Assembly: GCF_900095265.1 (NCBI RefSeq)
Contig: NZ_LT607652.1
Location: 77,397 to 139,708 of the forward strand
Length of the DNA stretch: 62,312 nt
Direction of reading: 5' to 3'
Source of the DNA: Janthinobacterium sp. UMAB-56
Lineage (GTDB): Bacteria; Pseudomonadota; Gammaproteobacteria; Burkholderiales; Burkholderiaceae_D
A program made the position numbers and the translations under genes. The notes below the pieces were generated by a model that searched no databases, had not been told where the DNA came from, and saw only the letters and a program-made list of their open reading frames with translations. Of the stretch, positions 1-10,200 are shown piece by piece; positions within the stretch are counted from its first letter, which is position 1; every line of letters begins with the position of its first letter.

Positions 1-2
1 CC

Positions 3-824
3 GCCGCGAGCGAAGGCGACAAGGTGCGCGGCAAGCCCGAGAAATTCGCCGAGCACTATGGCCAGGCGCGCCTGTTCTGGATCAGCCAGACGCCGGTCGA
101 ACAAGACCATATCGTGCAGGCGTTCCGCTTTGAACTGAGCAAGGTGCAGACGGTGGCGATTCGCCAGCGCATCGTCGCCATGCTGCGCAATGTCGACGAC
201 ACCCTGGCGCAGCGCTTGGCCGATGCACTGGGCCTGGCGCTGCCGCCCGCTATGCCTCTCAACCCGTCGCTGTCCGTGCCCAGCTATCGGCCGTCGCCGG
301 CCCTGTCGCTCTTTTTCCGCCCCGGCCAGACGGGCATCCATACCTTGCACGTCGCCATACTGGTGGGGCCGGGCAACGATGGCGCACAGGTGCGCAGCAT
401 CTATGCCGCGCTGCTGGCCGACGGCGCGGTGCCGCGCCTGGTGGGCAGCGACCTGGGGAAAGCCGACACCAGCGGCGGCGCGCCGCTCGACGTGGAAATT
501 TCGTTCGAGGCGGGACCGTCCGTGCTGTTCGACGCCGTCGTGGTGCCGGACGGCCAGGGCGCCGTACAGCAGCTGGGCGGCGACGCCAACGCGCTCGATT
601 TCCTGCGACTGCAACACCGCCACGGCAAGCCGATGCTGGCCGTCGGCACCGGCAAAGGCTTGCTGGACAAGGCTGGCGTGCCGACGACCCTGCCCGATGG
701 CAAGCCGGACCCCGCCATCATCGTCGCGCCTTCCGGCGACGTGGTGAAAGCCGTGCTGGCCTTTAAAGAGGCGCTGGCCGCGCACCGGTCGTTTGCGCGT
801 GAAACGGACCCACCGCGCGTGTAA
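3..824 (+). CDS. katE: Catalase HPII-type (KatE), C-terminal part, 5' end outside window
   Basis: The reading frame is open from the first bases of the window, so the N-terminus and haem-binding catalase core lie upstream; 273 residues are visible. The opening segment (about residues 1-75, containing the motif YGQARLFWISQ) matches the helical region that closes the catalase core of large-subunit catalases. The rest (about residues 110-255) is the flavodoxin/DJ-1-like C-terminal domain found only in HPII-type catalases. The enzyme breaks down hydrogen peroxide in the cytoplasm. A GC-rich hairpin lies just after the stop. The family assignment is secure, but haem ligands and active-site His cannot be checked here. 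Confidence 0.9.
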   Translation, partial: AASEGDKVRGKPEKFAEHYGQARLFWISQTPVEQDHIVQAFRFELSKVQTVAIRQRIVAMLRNVDDTLAQRLADALGLALPPAMPLNPSLSVPSYRPSPALSLFFRPGQTGIHTLHVAILVGPGNDGAQVRSIYAALLADGAVPRLVGSDLGKADTSGGAPLDVEISFEAGPSVLFDAVVVPDGQGAVQQLGGDANALDFLRLQHRHGKPMLAVGTGKGLLDKAGVPTTLPDGKPDPAIIVAPSGDVVKAVLAFKEALAAHRSFARETDPPRV

Positions 825-841
825 GCGCTTGCATCAGCGCA

Positions 842-862
842 GGGGCCGGATACTCCGGCCCC
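842..862 (+). terminator. GC-rich hairpin after katE
   Basis: A perfect 8-bp inverted repeat, GGGGCCGG / CCGGCCCC with loop ATACT, starts 17 bases after the katE stop. No clear T-run follows, so it may stabilise the 3' end rather than terminate by itself. Confidence 0.45.
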
Positions 863-1020
863 GTCGATACCCTGTTTGCCCTGCGTGCGCAACGCCATGC
901 AGCAATGTAAACAATAAAAACGTCCTGCGGTGATATGCTGCTGACTAGAACTGTTCATTTGCAACTATTTCTATAACAGCAGCAAAGAACGGCTTCAGCA
1001 AACCGGATCGCGATTACTGC

Positions 1021-2715
1021 ATGGACAAGTACACACCTCGCACCTGGGGGCCGGGCGAACGCCCGACCTTGCCCGGGTCGCCATCGATGCCCGAACATTC
1101 GACGCCCAAGCGTGTCGCGTATTTCATCGTCGGTCTGCTCGTCGCGCTGACGGGCGGCTTCGGCAATGGCCTGGTGACGGCCAATTTGCTGAACCTGCAA
1201 GGTTCACTGGGCGCTTATGCCTACCAGATGCAGTGGCTGCCGGCCGCCTACGTGATGACCATCGTGTCCATGAATCTGCTGCTGGTGAAGTTCCGCCAGC
1301 AATTCGGCCTGCGCCTGTTTACCGAAGCGTTCCTGGTGCTGTATGCGCTGGTGACGTTCGCCCACTTGTATGCCAATACCTTGCCCTCGGCGATCGCCGT
1401 GCGCGCCGCGCATGGAATGGTGGGTGGCGCGCTGGGCGTGCTGGGGCTGTACTACACCTTGCAGGCGTTTCCCGCGCGGCACCGGCTGAAAGGTGTGGTG
1501 TTTGGCCTGGGCTTTGCCCAGCTGGCCTTGCCGCTGGCGCGCATCTTTACTTCGGAACTGCTGCAGATCGGCGAATGGCATGGCCTGTACCTGTTCGAAC
1601 TGGGACTGGCCTTGCTGGCGCTGGGTTGCGTGCTGGCCCTGAAACTGCCGCCCGGCGACCGCTTGCAGACGTTCGAGCCGCTCGATTTCCTCACCTTCAT
1701 CCTCTTCGCGCCCGGCGTGGCCCTGCTGTGCGCCGTGCTGGCACAGGGGCGCACGGCGTGGTGGGTGGAGTCCGAGTGGGTGGGTGTGTGCCTGGCGTGC
1801 GCCATCGTGCTGATCGCCGCCGCGCTGGCCATCGAGCATAACCGCGCGCGTCCCCTGCTCAATACGCGCTGGCTCACCACGGGCAAGATCGCCAAGCTGT
1901 TTTTATCCGTGCTGCTGTTTCGCATCGTGCTGTCCGAATCGACGGGGGCGGTCGGCTTCCTGCAGGCGCTGGGCTTGAACACGGACCAGATGCAGAACCT
2001 GTTCATCGTGGTACTCGTGGGCAGCGTGGCGGGCCTGGTGGTCAGCGCGCTGACGATCAATCCTGCGACCCTCCACCGTTCGCTGATGTTCGCGCTGCTG
2101 CTGATTGCTGCCGGCGCCCTGATCGACGCGCACGCCACCAGCCAGACGCGCCCTGTCAACATGTATGTCAGCCAATTCCTGCTGGCCTTTGGCGGTACCT
2201 ATTTCCTCGGCCCCACCATGGTGGCCGGCATGGGCGCCGTGATCGCCGAGCCGCGTAACCTGGTGAGTTTTTCCGTGATGTTTACCATGACGCAGAACCT
2301 GGGCGGCTTGCTCGGGGCGGCCATCGTCGGCACCATCCAGACGGCGCGCGAAAAATACCATTCCAGCTACCTGGTCGAGCACCTGACCATGCTCGACCCG
2401 CAGGTGGCCGCGCGCGTGCAGTCGGGTGCTGCAAGCTACGGCGGCGTGCTGATGGACCCCACCTTGCGCAGCGCCCAGGGCGTGGCGCGCCTGGGCGCCA
2501 TCGCCACGCGCGAAGCCAATGTACTGGCCTACAACGACGTTTTTTTGCTGATCGCCGGCGTCGCCATCGCTACCTTGATCTGGATGCTGGTCAGTCAGTC
2601 CTGGACCCGCATCACCACCGGCGCGCGTCGCCTGGTCGGCCCCGTGAGCGATGCACAGACGGCGATGGCCATCGTCCCCATTACCAATTCGGAACCGAGC
2701 AATGACAGAAAATAA
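1021..2715 (+). CDS. MFS efflux transporter, DHA2/EmrB-like (14 TM)
   Basis: This 564-residue inner-membrane protein is almost entirely hydrophobic with about 14 predicted membrane segments, the length and layout of DHA2 drug:proton antiporters. The first segment starts near residue 30 (AYFIVGLLVALTGGFGNG). It is followed by a HlyD-type adaptor (14-bp overlap) and a NodT-type outer-membrane factor (4-bp overlap), so the three should form one tripartite pump spanning both membranes, as in EmrAB-TolC. Substrate cannot be read from sequence. No strong ribosome site precedes the chosen ATG; a second ATG at 1087 is possible. No regulator gene is adjacent. Confidence 0.85.
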   Translation: MDKYTPRTWGPGERPTLPGSPSMPEHSTPKRVAYFIVGLLVALTGGFGNGLVTANLLNLQGSLGAYAYQMQWLPAAYVMTIVSMNLLLVKFRQQFGLRLFTEAFLVLYALVTFAHLYANTLPSAIAVRAAHGMVGGALGVLGLYYTLQAFPARHRLKGVVFGLGFAQLALPLARIFTSELLQIGEWHGLYLFELGLALLALGCVLALKLPPGDRLQTFEPLDFLTFILFAPGVALLCAVLAQGRTAWWVESEWVGVCLACAIVLIAAALAIEHNRARPLLNTRWLTTGKIAKLFLSVLLFRIVLSESTGAVGFLQALGLNTDQMQNLFIVVLVGSVAGLVVSALTINPATLHRSLMFALLLIAAGALIDAHATSQTRPVNMYVSQFLLAFGGTYFLGPTMVAGMGAVIAEPRNLVSFSVMFTMTQNLGGLLGAAIVGTIQTAREKYHSSYLVEHLTMLDPQVAARVQSGAASYGGVLMDPTLRSAQGVARLGAIATREANVLAYNDVFLLIAGVAIATLIWMLVSQSWTRITTGARRLVGPVSDAQTAMAIVPITNSEPSNDRK

Positions 2716-3910
2716 CACCACGCCGCCAGCACCGACACCTGCACCGACCTCCGCGCCTGCAGCGCCACCTGCGCCAGCGCCTGCGGCGAGCAGCACGCCG
2801 CCGCAGCCGGACCGGCGTCACCAGTGGCTGTCCGCGCTGGCCTTTGCCGCCGTGGCCCTGGTGGGTGTGCTGATCGTGCTGTATGCGTGGCGTTTGCCGC
2901 CGTTCACCAGTCCCGTCGTGACGACGGAAAACGCCACCGTGCGGGGACAGGTGACCATCATCGGTACGCAGCTGTCGGGCTATGTGGTGGAAGTGACGGT
3001 GCAGGATTTCATGGATGTGAAGGAGGGCCAGCTTCTGGTGCGCATCGACGACCGCATCTACCAGCAGCGCTACGAGCAGGCGCAGGCACAGCTGGCGGCG
3101 CAACAGGCGGCGCTGTCGAACTGGGCGCAGCAAAAGGCCAGCGCGCAATCGGGTATTTCCGTCAGCGAAGCGGCGCTGGCCAACGCGGAAGCGCAGGCGC
3201 GCAAGGCCAGCGCCGACCTGCATCGCGTGGAACAACTGGTGGCTGATGGTTCCCTGTCGCAGCGCGAACATGACCAGTCGCGCGCCACGCAGGCGCAGAT
3301 GGCGGCTGCGCTGGCGCAAGCCAGGGCCAATCTCGACATCGCCCAGCAAAGCGTGCATAGCGTGGTGCTCAACAAGCAGGCCCTGGAAGCGGCCGTGGCC
3401 AACGCGCAGGCGGCCGTCAAGGCGGCCAGGATCGACCTCGATAACACGCGCATCGTGGCGCCGTCCGATGGCCAATTGGGCCAGGTGACGGTGCGCCAGG
3501 GCGCGTACGTGAACTCCGGTGCGCAATTGATGGCACTGGTGCCGCGACAGATGTGGCTCATCGCCAATTTCAAGGAAACGCAAATGAACGGCGTGCAGGA
3601 AGGGCAGAGCGTCACCTTCCACGTCGATGCGCTCGACGGCGCCGTGCTGACGGGCCAGGTCGAGCGCATCTCGCCGGCCACCGGTTCCGAGTTTTCCGTG
3701 CTGCCGGCCGATAATGCGACGGGCAACTACCTCAAAATTGCCCAGCGTATTCCCGTGCGCATCCGCATCGATGCGGGGCAGGCGAATGCGCGCCGCCTCG
3801 TGCCTGGCATGTCAGTGGTGGTCAGTGTCGACACCTCGGCCGTACTGAATGACTCGGCGGAGAACCCGGCGCCGCCGCCGAAGAAGGCGCCCGCGAAGGC
3901 CAAGCCATGA
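2702..3910 (+). CDS. HlyD/EmrA-family membrane fusion protein
   Basis: This 402-residue periplasmic adaptor should link the preceding MFS pump to the NodT channel. It has a cytoplasmic Pro/Ala-rich N-terminus (about residues 5-40), one membrane anchor (about 45-65, LAFAAVALVGVLIVLYAW), a barrel-sandwich hybrid half starting at VRGQVTIIGTQLSGYV, a long Ala/Gln-rich coiled-coil hairpin (about 115-240), and the returning half with DNTRIVAPSDGQLGQV. The ATG at 2702 overlaps the end of the MFS gene by 14 bases, indicating translational coupling. The low-complexity proline N-terminus is longer than in E. coli EmrA. The tail is Pro/Lys-rich. Confidence 0.9.
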   Translation: MTENNTTPPAPTPAPTSAPAAPPAPAPAASSTPPQPDRRHQWLSALAFAAVALVGVLIVLYAWRLPPFTSPVVTTENATVRGQVTIIGTQLSGYVVEVTVQDFMDVKEGQLLVRIDDRIYQQRYEQAQAQLAAQQAALSNWAQQKASAQSGISVSEAALANAEAQARKASADLHRVEQLVADGSLSQREHDQSRATQAQMAAALAQARANLDIAQQSVHSVVLNKQALEAAVANAQAAVKAARIDLDNTRIVAPSDGQLGQVTVRQGAYVNSGAQLMALVPRQMWLIANFKETQMNGVQEGQSVTFHVDALDGAVLTGQVERISPATGSEFSVLPADNATGNYLKIAQRIPVRIRIDAGQANARRLVPGMSVVVSVDTSAVLNDSAENPAPPPKKAPAKAKP

Positions 3911-5304
3911 CGCGCCGCGCATGCTTGATGGCCGCCGTGCTGGTGCTGGCCGGCTGCGCTGCCAAGGCGCCGCCACAACCTGCGTCGGCCCTGCAACTGC
4001 CATCCGGCTGGCGGGCGCAGGGCGGGGGCGGCGCGCTGTCCGCAACTGGCGCGCATGTGGAGCAGCTGTGGTGGCAGGCGTTTGGCGACCCCGTCCTGAG
4101 CGACCTGGTGGGAGAAGCGCTGGCGCGCAATGGTGACTTGCGCGTGGCGCGCGCTCGCGTGCAGGAATACCGCGCGCGCCTGGCGCAGGCCGATGCGAAC
4201 CGCGCGCCTAACCTGGCGTTCGACGGTTCACCCACGCGCACGCGCACCCTGGCCTACAACGGCAAGCCGTATGTGACGAATGTTTTCCAGGCGGAACTGC
4301 AGGCCAGTTATGAAATCGATGTGTGGGGCCGGCTGGCCAGTCTGAACGATGCGGCGGACGAGAGTTACCGCGCCGAACAGGCCAGCCTCGATGCGGCGGC
4401 CCTGTCGATCGCCGCCAGCGTGGCCACGGCCTATTTGAACCTGCGGGGACTCGATGCGCAGCTGGCGCTGACGCAATCGACCCTGCAGCTGCGCGAACAG
4501 TCGCGCGAGCTGGCGCGCAAGCAGTTCGAGGTTGGCTACAGCTCGCGCCTGGAATGGCTGCAGGCGCAATCGGAATACCATGCGGCGGCCGAGCAGGTGC
4601 CGCAGCTGCAGCGGCAGATATTCGAGCAGGAAAACGCGCTGGCCGTCCTCGTCGGCGGCAATCCCGGCGCCATCGCGCGCGGCTTGCCGCTGGCCGAGCT
4701 GGTGGCGCCTGGCGTGCCGGCCGGCCTGCCGTCCGAATTGCTGCGCCGGCGGCCCGATATCGCGCGCGCAGAACATAATCTGGCGGCCGCCAACGCCAGC
4801 CTGGCCGCCACGCGCGACCAGTTGCTGCCTTCGTTCAAGCTGACGGCCGTGGGCGGCGGACAAGCCACGACACTCACCGATTTCCTGCATGCGCCGACAG
4901 CCCTGTGGCGCCTGACGGCGCTGGCGGCCGGTCCCCTGTTCGACGGCGGCCGCGTGCAGGCGCAGACGGATACGGCCGGCGCGCAGCGTGACCAGCTCGC
5001 GTACACCTATGAAAACGTGGTGCGCAATGCCTTCGCGGAGACGGAGAACAGCCTGGGCGCCATCTACCGTCTGCGGCAGCAAGCAGTGGAAAACGATGCG
5101 CGCCGCGCCACGGCGGCGGACACCTTGCGCATCGCGCACAACCGCTACCGCAATGGCTACGCCTCATACCTGGAAGAACTCGATGCCCAGCGCACCCTGT
5201 ACAGCGCCGACGTGGGACTGCTGCAGCTGAAGACGCGCATCCTCGTCGCATCGGTCGACCTGTACCGGGCCATGGGCGGCGGTTGGTTGGCCAAGACGCA
5301 ATAG
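3907..5304 (+). CDS. NodT-family outer-membrane efflux lipoprotein
   Basis: A 465-residue TolC-like outer-membrane factor. The N-terminus is a lipoprotein signal with lipobox LAGC (Cys about residue 18). Two outer-membrane efflux repeats follow; the motif ELLRRRPDIARAEHNLAAAN is the hallmark of the NodT branch. It starts inside the stop of the adaptor gene (ATGA overlap), completing the MFS-HlyD-NodT operon. It is expected to form the trimeric exit duct. Substrate is unknown. Confidence 0.92.
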   Translation: MTRRACLMAAVLVLAGCAAKAPPQPASALQLPSGWRAQGGGGALSATGAHVEQLWWQAFGDPVLSDLVGEALARNGDLRVARARVQEYRARLAQADANRAPNLAFDGSPTRTRTLAYNGKPYVTNVFQAELQASYEIDVWGRLASLNDAADESYRAEQASLDAAALSIAASVATAYLNLRGLDAQLALTQSTLQLREQSRELARKQFEVGYSSRLEWLQAQSEYHAAAEQVPQLQRQIFEQENALAVLVGGNPGAIARGLPLAELVAPGVPAGLPSELLRRRPDIARAEHNLAAANASLAATRDQLLPSFKLTAVGGGQATTLTDFLHAPTALWRLTALAAGPLFDGGRVQAQTDTAGAQRDQLAYTYENVVRNAFAETENSLGAIYRLRQQAVENDARRATAADTLRIAHNRYRNGYASYLEELDAQRTLYSADVGLLQLKTRILVASVDLYRAMGGGWLAKTQ

Positions 5305-5412
5305 GCGCGCATGCACGGTGCGGCCGTTTTCTGCGGCCGGTGTAATATTCTGGCCTGGGAAAGCGGCGGCATGGTGCCAGCCGCTGCCATCACGAACTTA
5401 CGAGGTCGCAGC

Positions 5413-6153
5413 ATGACGATTTTTGGCATAGGCATCCACATTCTGATCGCGGTATTTTTTGCGATTCACGTGGTGCGCAACGGGCAGCAGCTGTACTGGC
5501 TGCTCATTTTATTCATGTTCCCGCTGCTGGGCAGCGTGGTGTATTTCTTCGCCATCTACCTGCCCAATTCGCGCCTGCCGCAAGGCGCGCGCAAGGTCGC
5601 GTCAGTGGCCGTGCAGGTGCTCGATCCGAACCGCGAATTGCGCGAGGCGAAGGCTGCCTTCGAGTACACGCCGACGGCGCAAAACCAGATGCGCCTGGCC
5701 AGTGCGCTGCTCGAAGCGGGTGATGCGCAGGAAGCGGCATCGACGTATGAAGCCTGCCTGCAGGGAGCATTTTCATCTGACCTGGAAATTCGCCTGGGCG
5801 CGGCACGCGCCTACCTGGAATGCGAACGGGGCGCCGAAGCACTGACGCACCTGGAATTCATCCGCCGCCGAGACATTCATTTCCGTCCCGAGATGGTGTC
5901 CCTGCTGACGGCGCGCGCGCTGGCGCAAAGCGGGCGCCAGGCGGAAGCGAAGGCGGAATTCGACGATGCGCTGACGCGCTACAACAGCTTCGAGTGCCGC
6001 GCCGAGTGCGCGATCTGGGCCCTGCAGCAGGGTGACAAGGTCCTGTCGGAACGCCTGCTGCTCGATATCGACAACGCCATGGCCCGCTGGAGCAGCCATA
6101 CGCGTGCCATGTATGCGCCGCTGCTGGCGCGCCTGGAGGCGGCGCGCAGGTAG
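5413..6153 (+). CDS. Membrane-anchored TPR protein with PLDc_N-like N-terminus
   Basis: A 246-residue protein. The first 55 residues hold two hydrophobic segments, one of them LYWLLILFMFPLLGSVVYFF, resembling the phospholipase-D-nuclease N-terminal module that also opens cardiolipin synthases. No HKD catalytic motif follows; the rest (about residues 75-240) is Ala/Leu/Glu-rich helix pairs typical of tetratricopeptide repeats. It is probably an inner-membrane scaffold. The ATG at 5413 was chosen over an upstream one at 5311 because it begins directly at the membrane segment. It stands alone and converges with the next gene. Function unknown. Confidence 0.7.
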   Translation: MTIFGIGIHILIAVFFAIHVVRNGQQLYWLLILFMFPLLGSVVYFFAIYLPNSRLPQGARKVASVAVQVLDPNRELREAKAAFEYTPTAQNQMRLASALLEAGDAQEAASTYEACLQGAFSSDLEIRLGAARAYLECERGAEALTHLEFIRRRDIHFRPEMVSLLTARALAQSGRQAEAKAEFDDALTRYNSFECRAECAIWALQQGDKVLSERLLLDIDNAMARWSSHTRAMYAPLLARLEAARR

Positions 6154-6160
6154 CGGCATG

Positions 6161-6190
6161 ACGGTGCCACGCTCAGACGCCCGGCACCGT
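6161..6190. terminator. Inverted repeat between convergent genes
   Basis: An 8-bp inverted repeat, ACGGTGCC (6161-6168) and GGCACCGT (6183-6190), lies between the converging TPR and lipoprotein genes and runs into the end of the minus-strand gene. It lacks a T-run on either strand, so it is a weak bidirectional terminator candidate. Confidence 0.3.
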
Positions 6191-7144
6191 ATTCTTGCCC
6201 TCGACTAATTTGTAACCTTTGCCATCGAAGCCATAGCGCGCGTGGCCGTTCAGGGGCGTGGCGATGCGGGGTGGGTCTTCGTCCGGCTTGACCGTGACGC
6301 CGGGCTTGATCTTCTCGGAGGCACCCTTGAAATCGATCAGCAAGTCATCGTAGGCGCCGCCATTGCGCGCTGGCGCGAAGCGCCACTTGCCTTCGACCAT
6401 CCAGCACTCGTCCATGTCTGGCGTGCAGGCGCCCATATTGTCCGAGTACAGGTCGATGCCGCCATCGAGCGCGGTCACTTTGCCGTCGCCGATGTCAAAC
6501 AGGGCCAGTTGCGTGATGGTGTAACCCTGGCCTGTATAGCCATGGCGGATCGCCAGTCCCGGCTTGTTCGCGCCCAGCATGACCCAGTGCACTTCGCCGA
6601 GCTGCCCCGAGGATCCCAGGGCGGCAATGTTTTCCAGCCGTTTCACGACTTGCCACTGGCCCGATTCCGGCTGGCCCTTGGGCGCCAGGAAAAAGACGTT
6701 CAACAGCCCCGACGAGGCATGTGCCGATTCGGCCGTGCCTTCCGTGTTGGCCGTTTCCGCATTCGCCACCAGGATGGCGCGGCCATCGGGCAGCAGCTTG
6801 TGGCTGACGGCACTGACCACGTAACTGAGCTTGTCGACGTGATTATCGGGATCGGACAGGTCGGCCAGTGCATCGTCGCTGTCGCTGCGGTAGTCCTTGC
6901 CGAAGACGGCGCGCATCAGGCCCGCTTCGAGCTCGCGCGCCTGCGGCGTGTTCATCGCTTCCGTCCTGGGCGCGGTCGCCGCCGGCGGCGGCACGTGTTC
7001 GGCCGGTGCCGTCTCGTCAGCGACGGTGGGGACATCGGCTGCCACGTCAGCTGCCAGGTCGGTGCTGGCGGGGGCGGTCTTGTCCGAACAGGCGCCGAGC
7101 AGTGCGGAGACCAGTAGCAGGACGAGCGGGGTGCGGTAATTCAT
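6173..7144 (-). CDS. Hypothetical lipoprotein
   Basis: A 323-residue protein with a signal peptide and lipobox LLGAC (Cys about residue 19), then an Ala/Pro/Thr-rich linker to about residue 60. The body has no recognised motif; it contains a short acidic stretch and a PDMDECW motif. A lipid anchor in the periplasm or outer membrane is expected. No operon partner is apparent: the RND pump gene starts its own minus-strand block upstream. I do not recognise the family. Confidence 0.65.
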   Translation of the reverse strand: MNYRTPLVLLLVSALLGACSDKTAPASTDLAADVAADVPTVADETAPAEHVPPPAATAPRTEAMNTPQARELEAGLMRAVFGKDYRSDSDDALADLSDPDNHVDKLSYVVSAVSHKLLPDGRAILVANAETANTEGTAESAHASSGLLNVFFLAPKGQPESGQWQVVKRLENIAALGSSGQLGEVHWVMLGANKPGLAIRHGYTGQGYTITQLALFDIGDGKVTALDGGIDLYSDNMGACTPDMDECWMVEGKWRFAPARNGGAYDDLLIDFKGASEKIKPGVTVKPDEDPPRIATPLNGHARYGFDGKGYKLVEGKNTVPGV

Positions 7145-7275
7145 AGGCAGGGCAGATTGCGTTCATGGAGAATGGGCGCAGTATGCCAGATAGATGGAAG
7201 CGAGGGAGCGCGGCCTGCTGGCCGGTCCTTCGCTTCCTTGCCCGCAGGGGGCGATTTTGCAAACGATGGCGGCGC

Positions 7276-10200
7276 CTATTTTTCCAGCGCCACCTTGTCA
7301 TCGCGTCGCAGCGGCGCTTTCTGGCGGCGCAGTCTGGCCACGCCGCGCTTGAGCAGGTGCTCCAGGTCGTCGATGTAGGTAAACACCGCCGGCACCACCA
7401 ACAGGCTGAGTAGAGTCGACGTGATCAGGCCGCCGATGACGGTAATGGCCATCGGCGAGCGGAAGCTGGGGTCGGCGCCCCAGCCCAGCGCCAGCGGCAT
7501 CATGCCGGCGCCCATGGCGATCGTCGTCATCAGGATGGGGCGGCTGCGCTTGTGGCAGGCGTCGACCAGCGCATCGAAGCGGTTCATGCCGGCCTGGCGC
7601 GCCAGGATCGCATAGTCGACCAGCAGGATCGAGTTCTTGGTGACGATCCCCATCAGCATGATCAGGCCGATCATCGACGGCATCGACAGGGCGCTGCCCG
7701 TGATCAGGAGGGCCACGAAAGCGCCGCCGATCGACAGCGGCAGCGCCGCCAGGATCGTCACCGGTTGCATGAAGTCCTTGAACAGCAGCACCAGCACGCA
7801 GTAGATGCACAGCACGCCGATCAGCATGGCCAGGCCGAAGCTGGCGAACAGCGAGGCCATCTCCTGCGCGTCGCCCAGTTCGGCGATCTTCACGGACGGC
7901 GGCAAATTCTTCATCGATGGCAGCGCGCGCGCCTCCTCGTTCAATTCCCCGAGCGTGCGCGAACCGAGTTCCACGTCGAGGGTGACGTTGCGGCTGCGGT
8001 TCAAACGGTCGATCTGCGCCGGGCCGCTTTCCATCGTCACGCTGGCCACAGTCGCCAGGCGCACGGGGCCATTCTTGCCGGGCACCGTCAGGCGTTCGAT
8101 GGCGGCCAGGTCGGCGCGCACGCTGTTGGGCAGCTTGACGCGGATCGGCACCTGCCGCTCGGGCAGGTTCATTTTGGTGAGGTCCGTGTCATAGTCGCCG
8201 GCCGTGGCCACGCGTACCGTTTCGCCGATGGCTGCCGCCGTCACGCCCAGGTCGGCCGCCTTGGCGAAATCAGGGCGCACGATGATTTCCGGGCGCACCA
8301 GCGAGGCGCTGGAATTGACGTTGCCGATGCCTTTCAGGCCGCGCAGCTCACGCTCGACCTTTTGCGCCGATGCCATCAGCGCCACCGGGTCTTCCGAGCG
8401 CAGCACCAGCTGCATCTTGACGCCAGTGTCGGGCGGCCCCACCGTGAAGCGGGCGCCGGGGATCGTATCGAGCTTGTGGCGCAGCTGCGTTTCCAGCTGC
8501 GCCATCGATTCCTTGCGCTCGGTGCGGTGCACGGTGGTCAGGGTCAGCACGGCGCGGCGCGCCTCGGCCGCCGCGCCGGGGGCGAAGGCATCGCCGCTGG
8601 AGCCGCCGCCAATCGAACTGAAGACGCCCTTGACGCCCGGCGTGCGCATGGCCGCGTCGCGCGCCATGGCTGCCACTGCCTGTGTTTCGTCCAAAGTGGA
8701 GCCGGGCGGCAGTTCCAGGTTGATCTGCGTCTGCGCGCGGTCGGCGGCCGGCACGAAGCCCGTCGGCAGCAGCGGCACGAGCGCGATGGCGCCGACAAAG
8801 AACAGTGCCGCAGCGATGGCCGTGATGCCGCGATGCTTCAGGCACCAGCGCATGACCGTCAGGTAGCGCGTCATCAGCCAGCCATCCTGTTCTTCCTTGT
8901 GCGGCAGCGGTTTCAATATATAGGCCGCCATCATCGGCGTGAGCAGTCGCGCCACGACCAGCGAGGCCAGCACGGCCAGCACGGCCGTCCAGCCGAACTG
9001 CTTGAAGAACAGGCCGGGAATGCCGCTCATGAAGGCCGTCGGCAGGAACACGGCCACCAGTGCGAAGGTGGTGGCGATGACCGCCATGCCGATTTCGTCG
9101 GCCGCTTCCATGGCCGCCTGCATGGGCGACTTGCCCATGCGCAGATGGCGTTCGATGTTTTCGATTTCCACGATGGCGTCATCGACCAGCACGCCGACGA
9201 CCAGGGCCAGCGACAGCAGTGTGACGGTATTGAGCGTGTAGCCGAACCAGTAGATGCCGAGGAAAGCCGGCATCACGGACAGCGGCAGGGCGGCAGCGGC
9301 CACCAGGGTGGCGCGCCAGTCGCGCAGGAACCACCACACCACCAGCACGGCCAGCAGCGCGCCTTCGTACAGCAGTTCCATCGAGCCGTCGAAGTTTTCC
9401 TCGACGGGGAAGGCATTGTCGATCGACTGCTGCAGCACCACGTTGGGATTTTCCTTTTGCAGGTCGGCGATGGCGTCGCGCGCGCCCCTGGCGACGGCCA
9501 CTTCGCTGGCGCCCTTGGTGCGGAACACTTCAAAGGCGACGACGGTCTTGCCATCCTGCTCGGCCAGCGCACGCGGTTCGGCGATCGTGTCGCGCACGGT
9601 TGCCACCTGGTCCAGGCGCACATGGCGTCCGTCCGGCAGCGGCACTTCCACGCGCGACAATTCATCGGCCGTCTTGACGGTGGCGATGGTGCGCACCGAC
9701 TGTTCTGCGCCGCTGATGTCGCCCCTGCCACCGGGCGCTTCGCGCTGCACCAGGCGCAGCTGGCGCGAGACGTCGAGGGCCGAGACCTTCAGCGCCGCCA
9801 TGCGCGCCTCGTCAAGTTCCACCTGGATCTCGCGGTAGACGCCGCCCACGCGGGTGACGGCGCCTACGCCGGGAACGGTCAGCAGGCGCTTGGCCACTGT
9901 ATTGTCGACGAACCAGGACAGGTCGGGCGCGTCGAGCGGATTGTCCACGCCCGGTTTCGCCGTGGCGATAAAGGTCAGCACCACCCTGCCTGCCGTGGAC
10001 GCCTTGGTGACGGTGGGGTCGCGCAGCTCGGCCGGCATGTCGGCCTTGACCCGCGCGACGGCGTCGCGCACATCGTTGACGGCTTCGGCGATCTGCTTTT
10101 CCAGGATGAATTCGACGGTCACCGTGACGACGCCATCGAGCACCTTGGTGTAGATGTTTTTCACGCCTTGCAGGGTGGCCACGGAATCTTCGATCTTGCG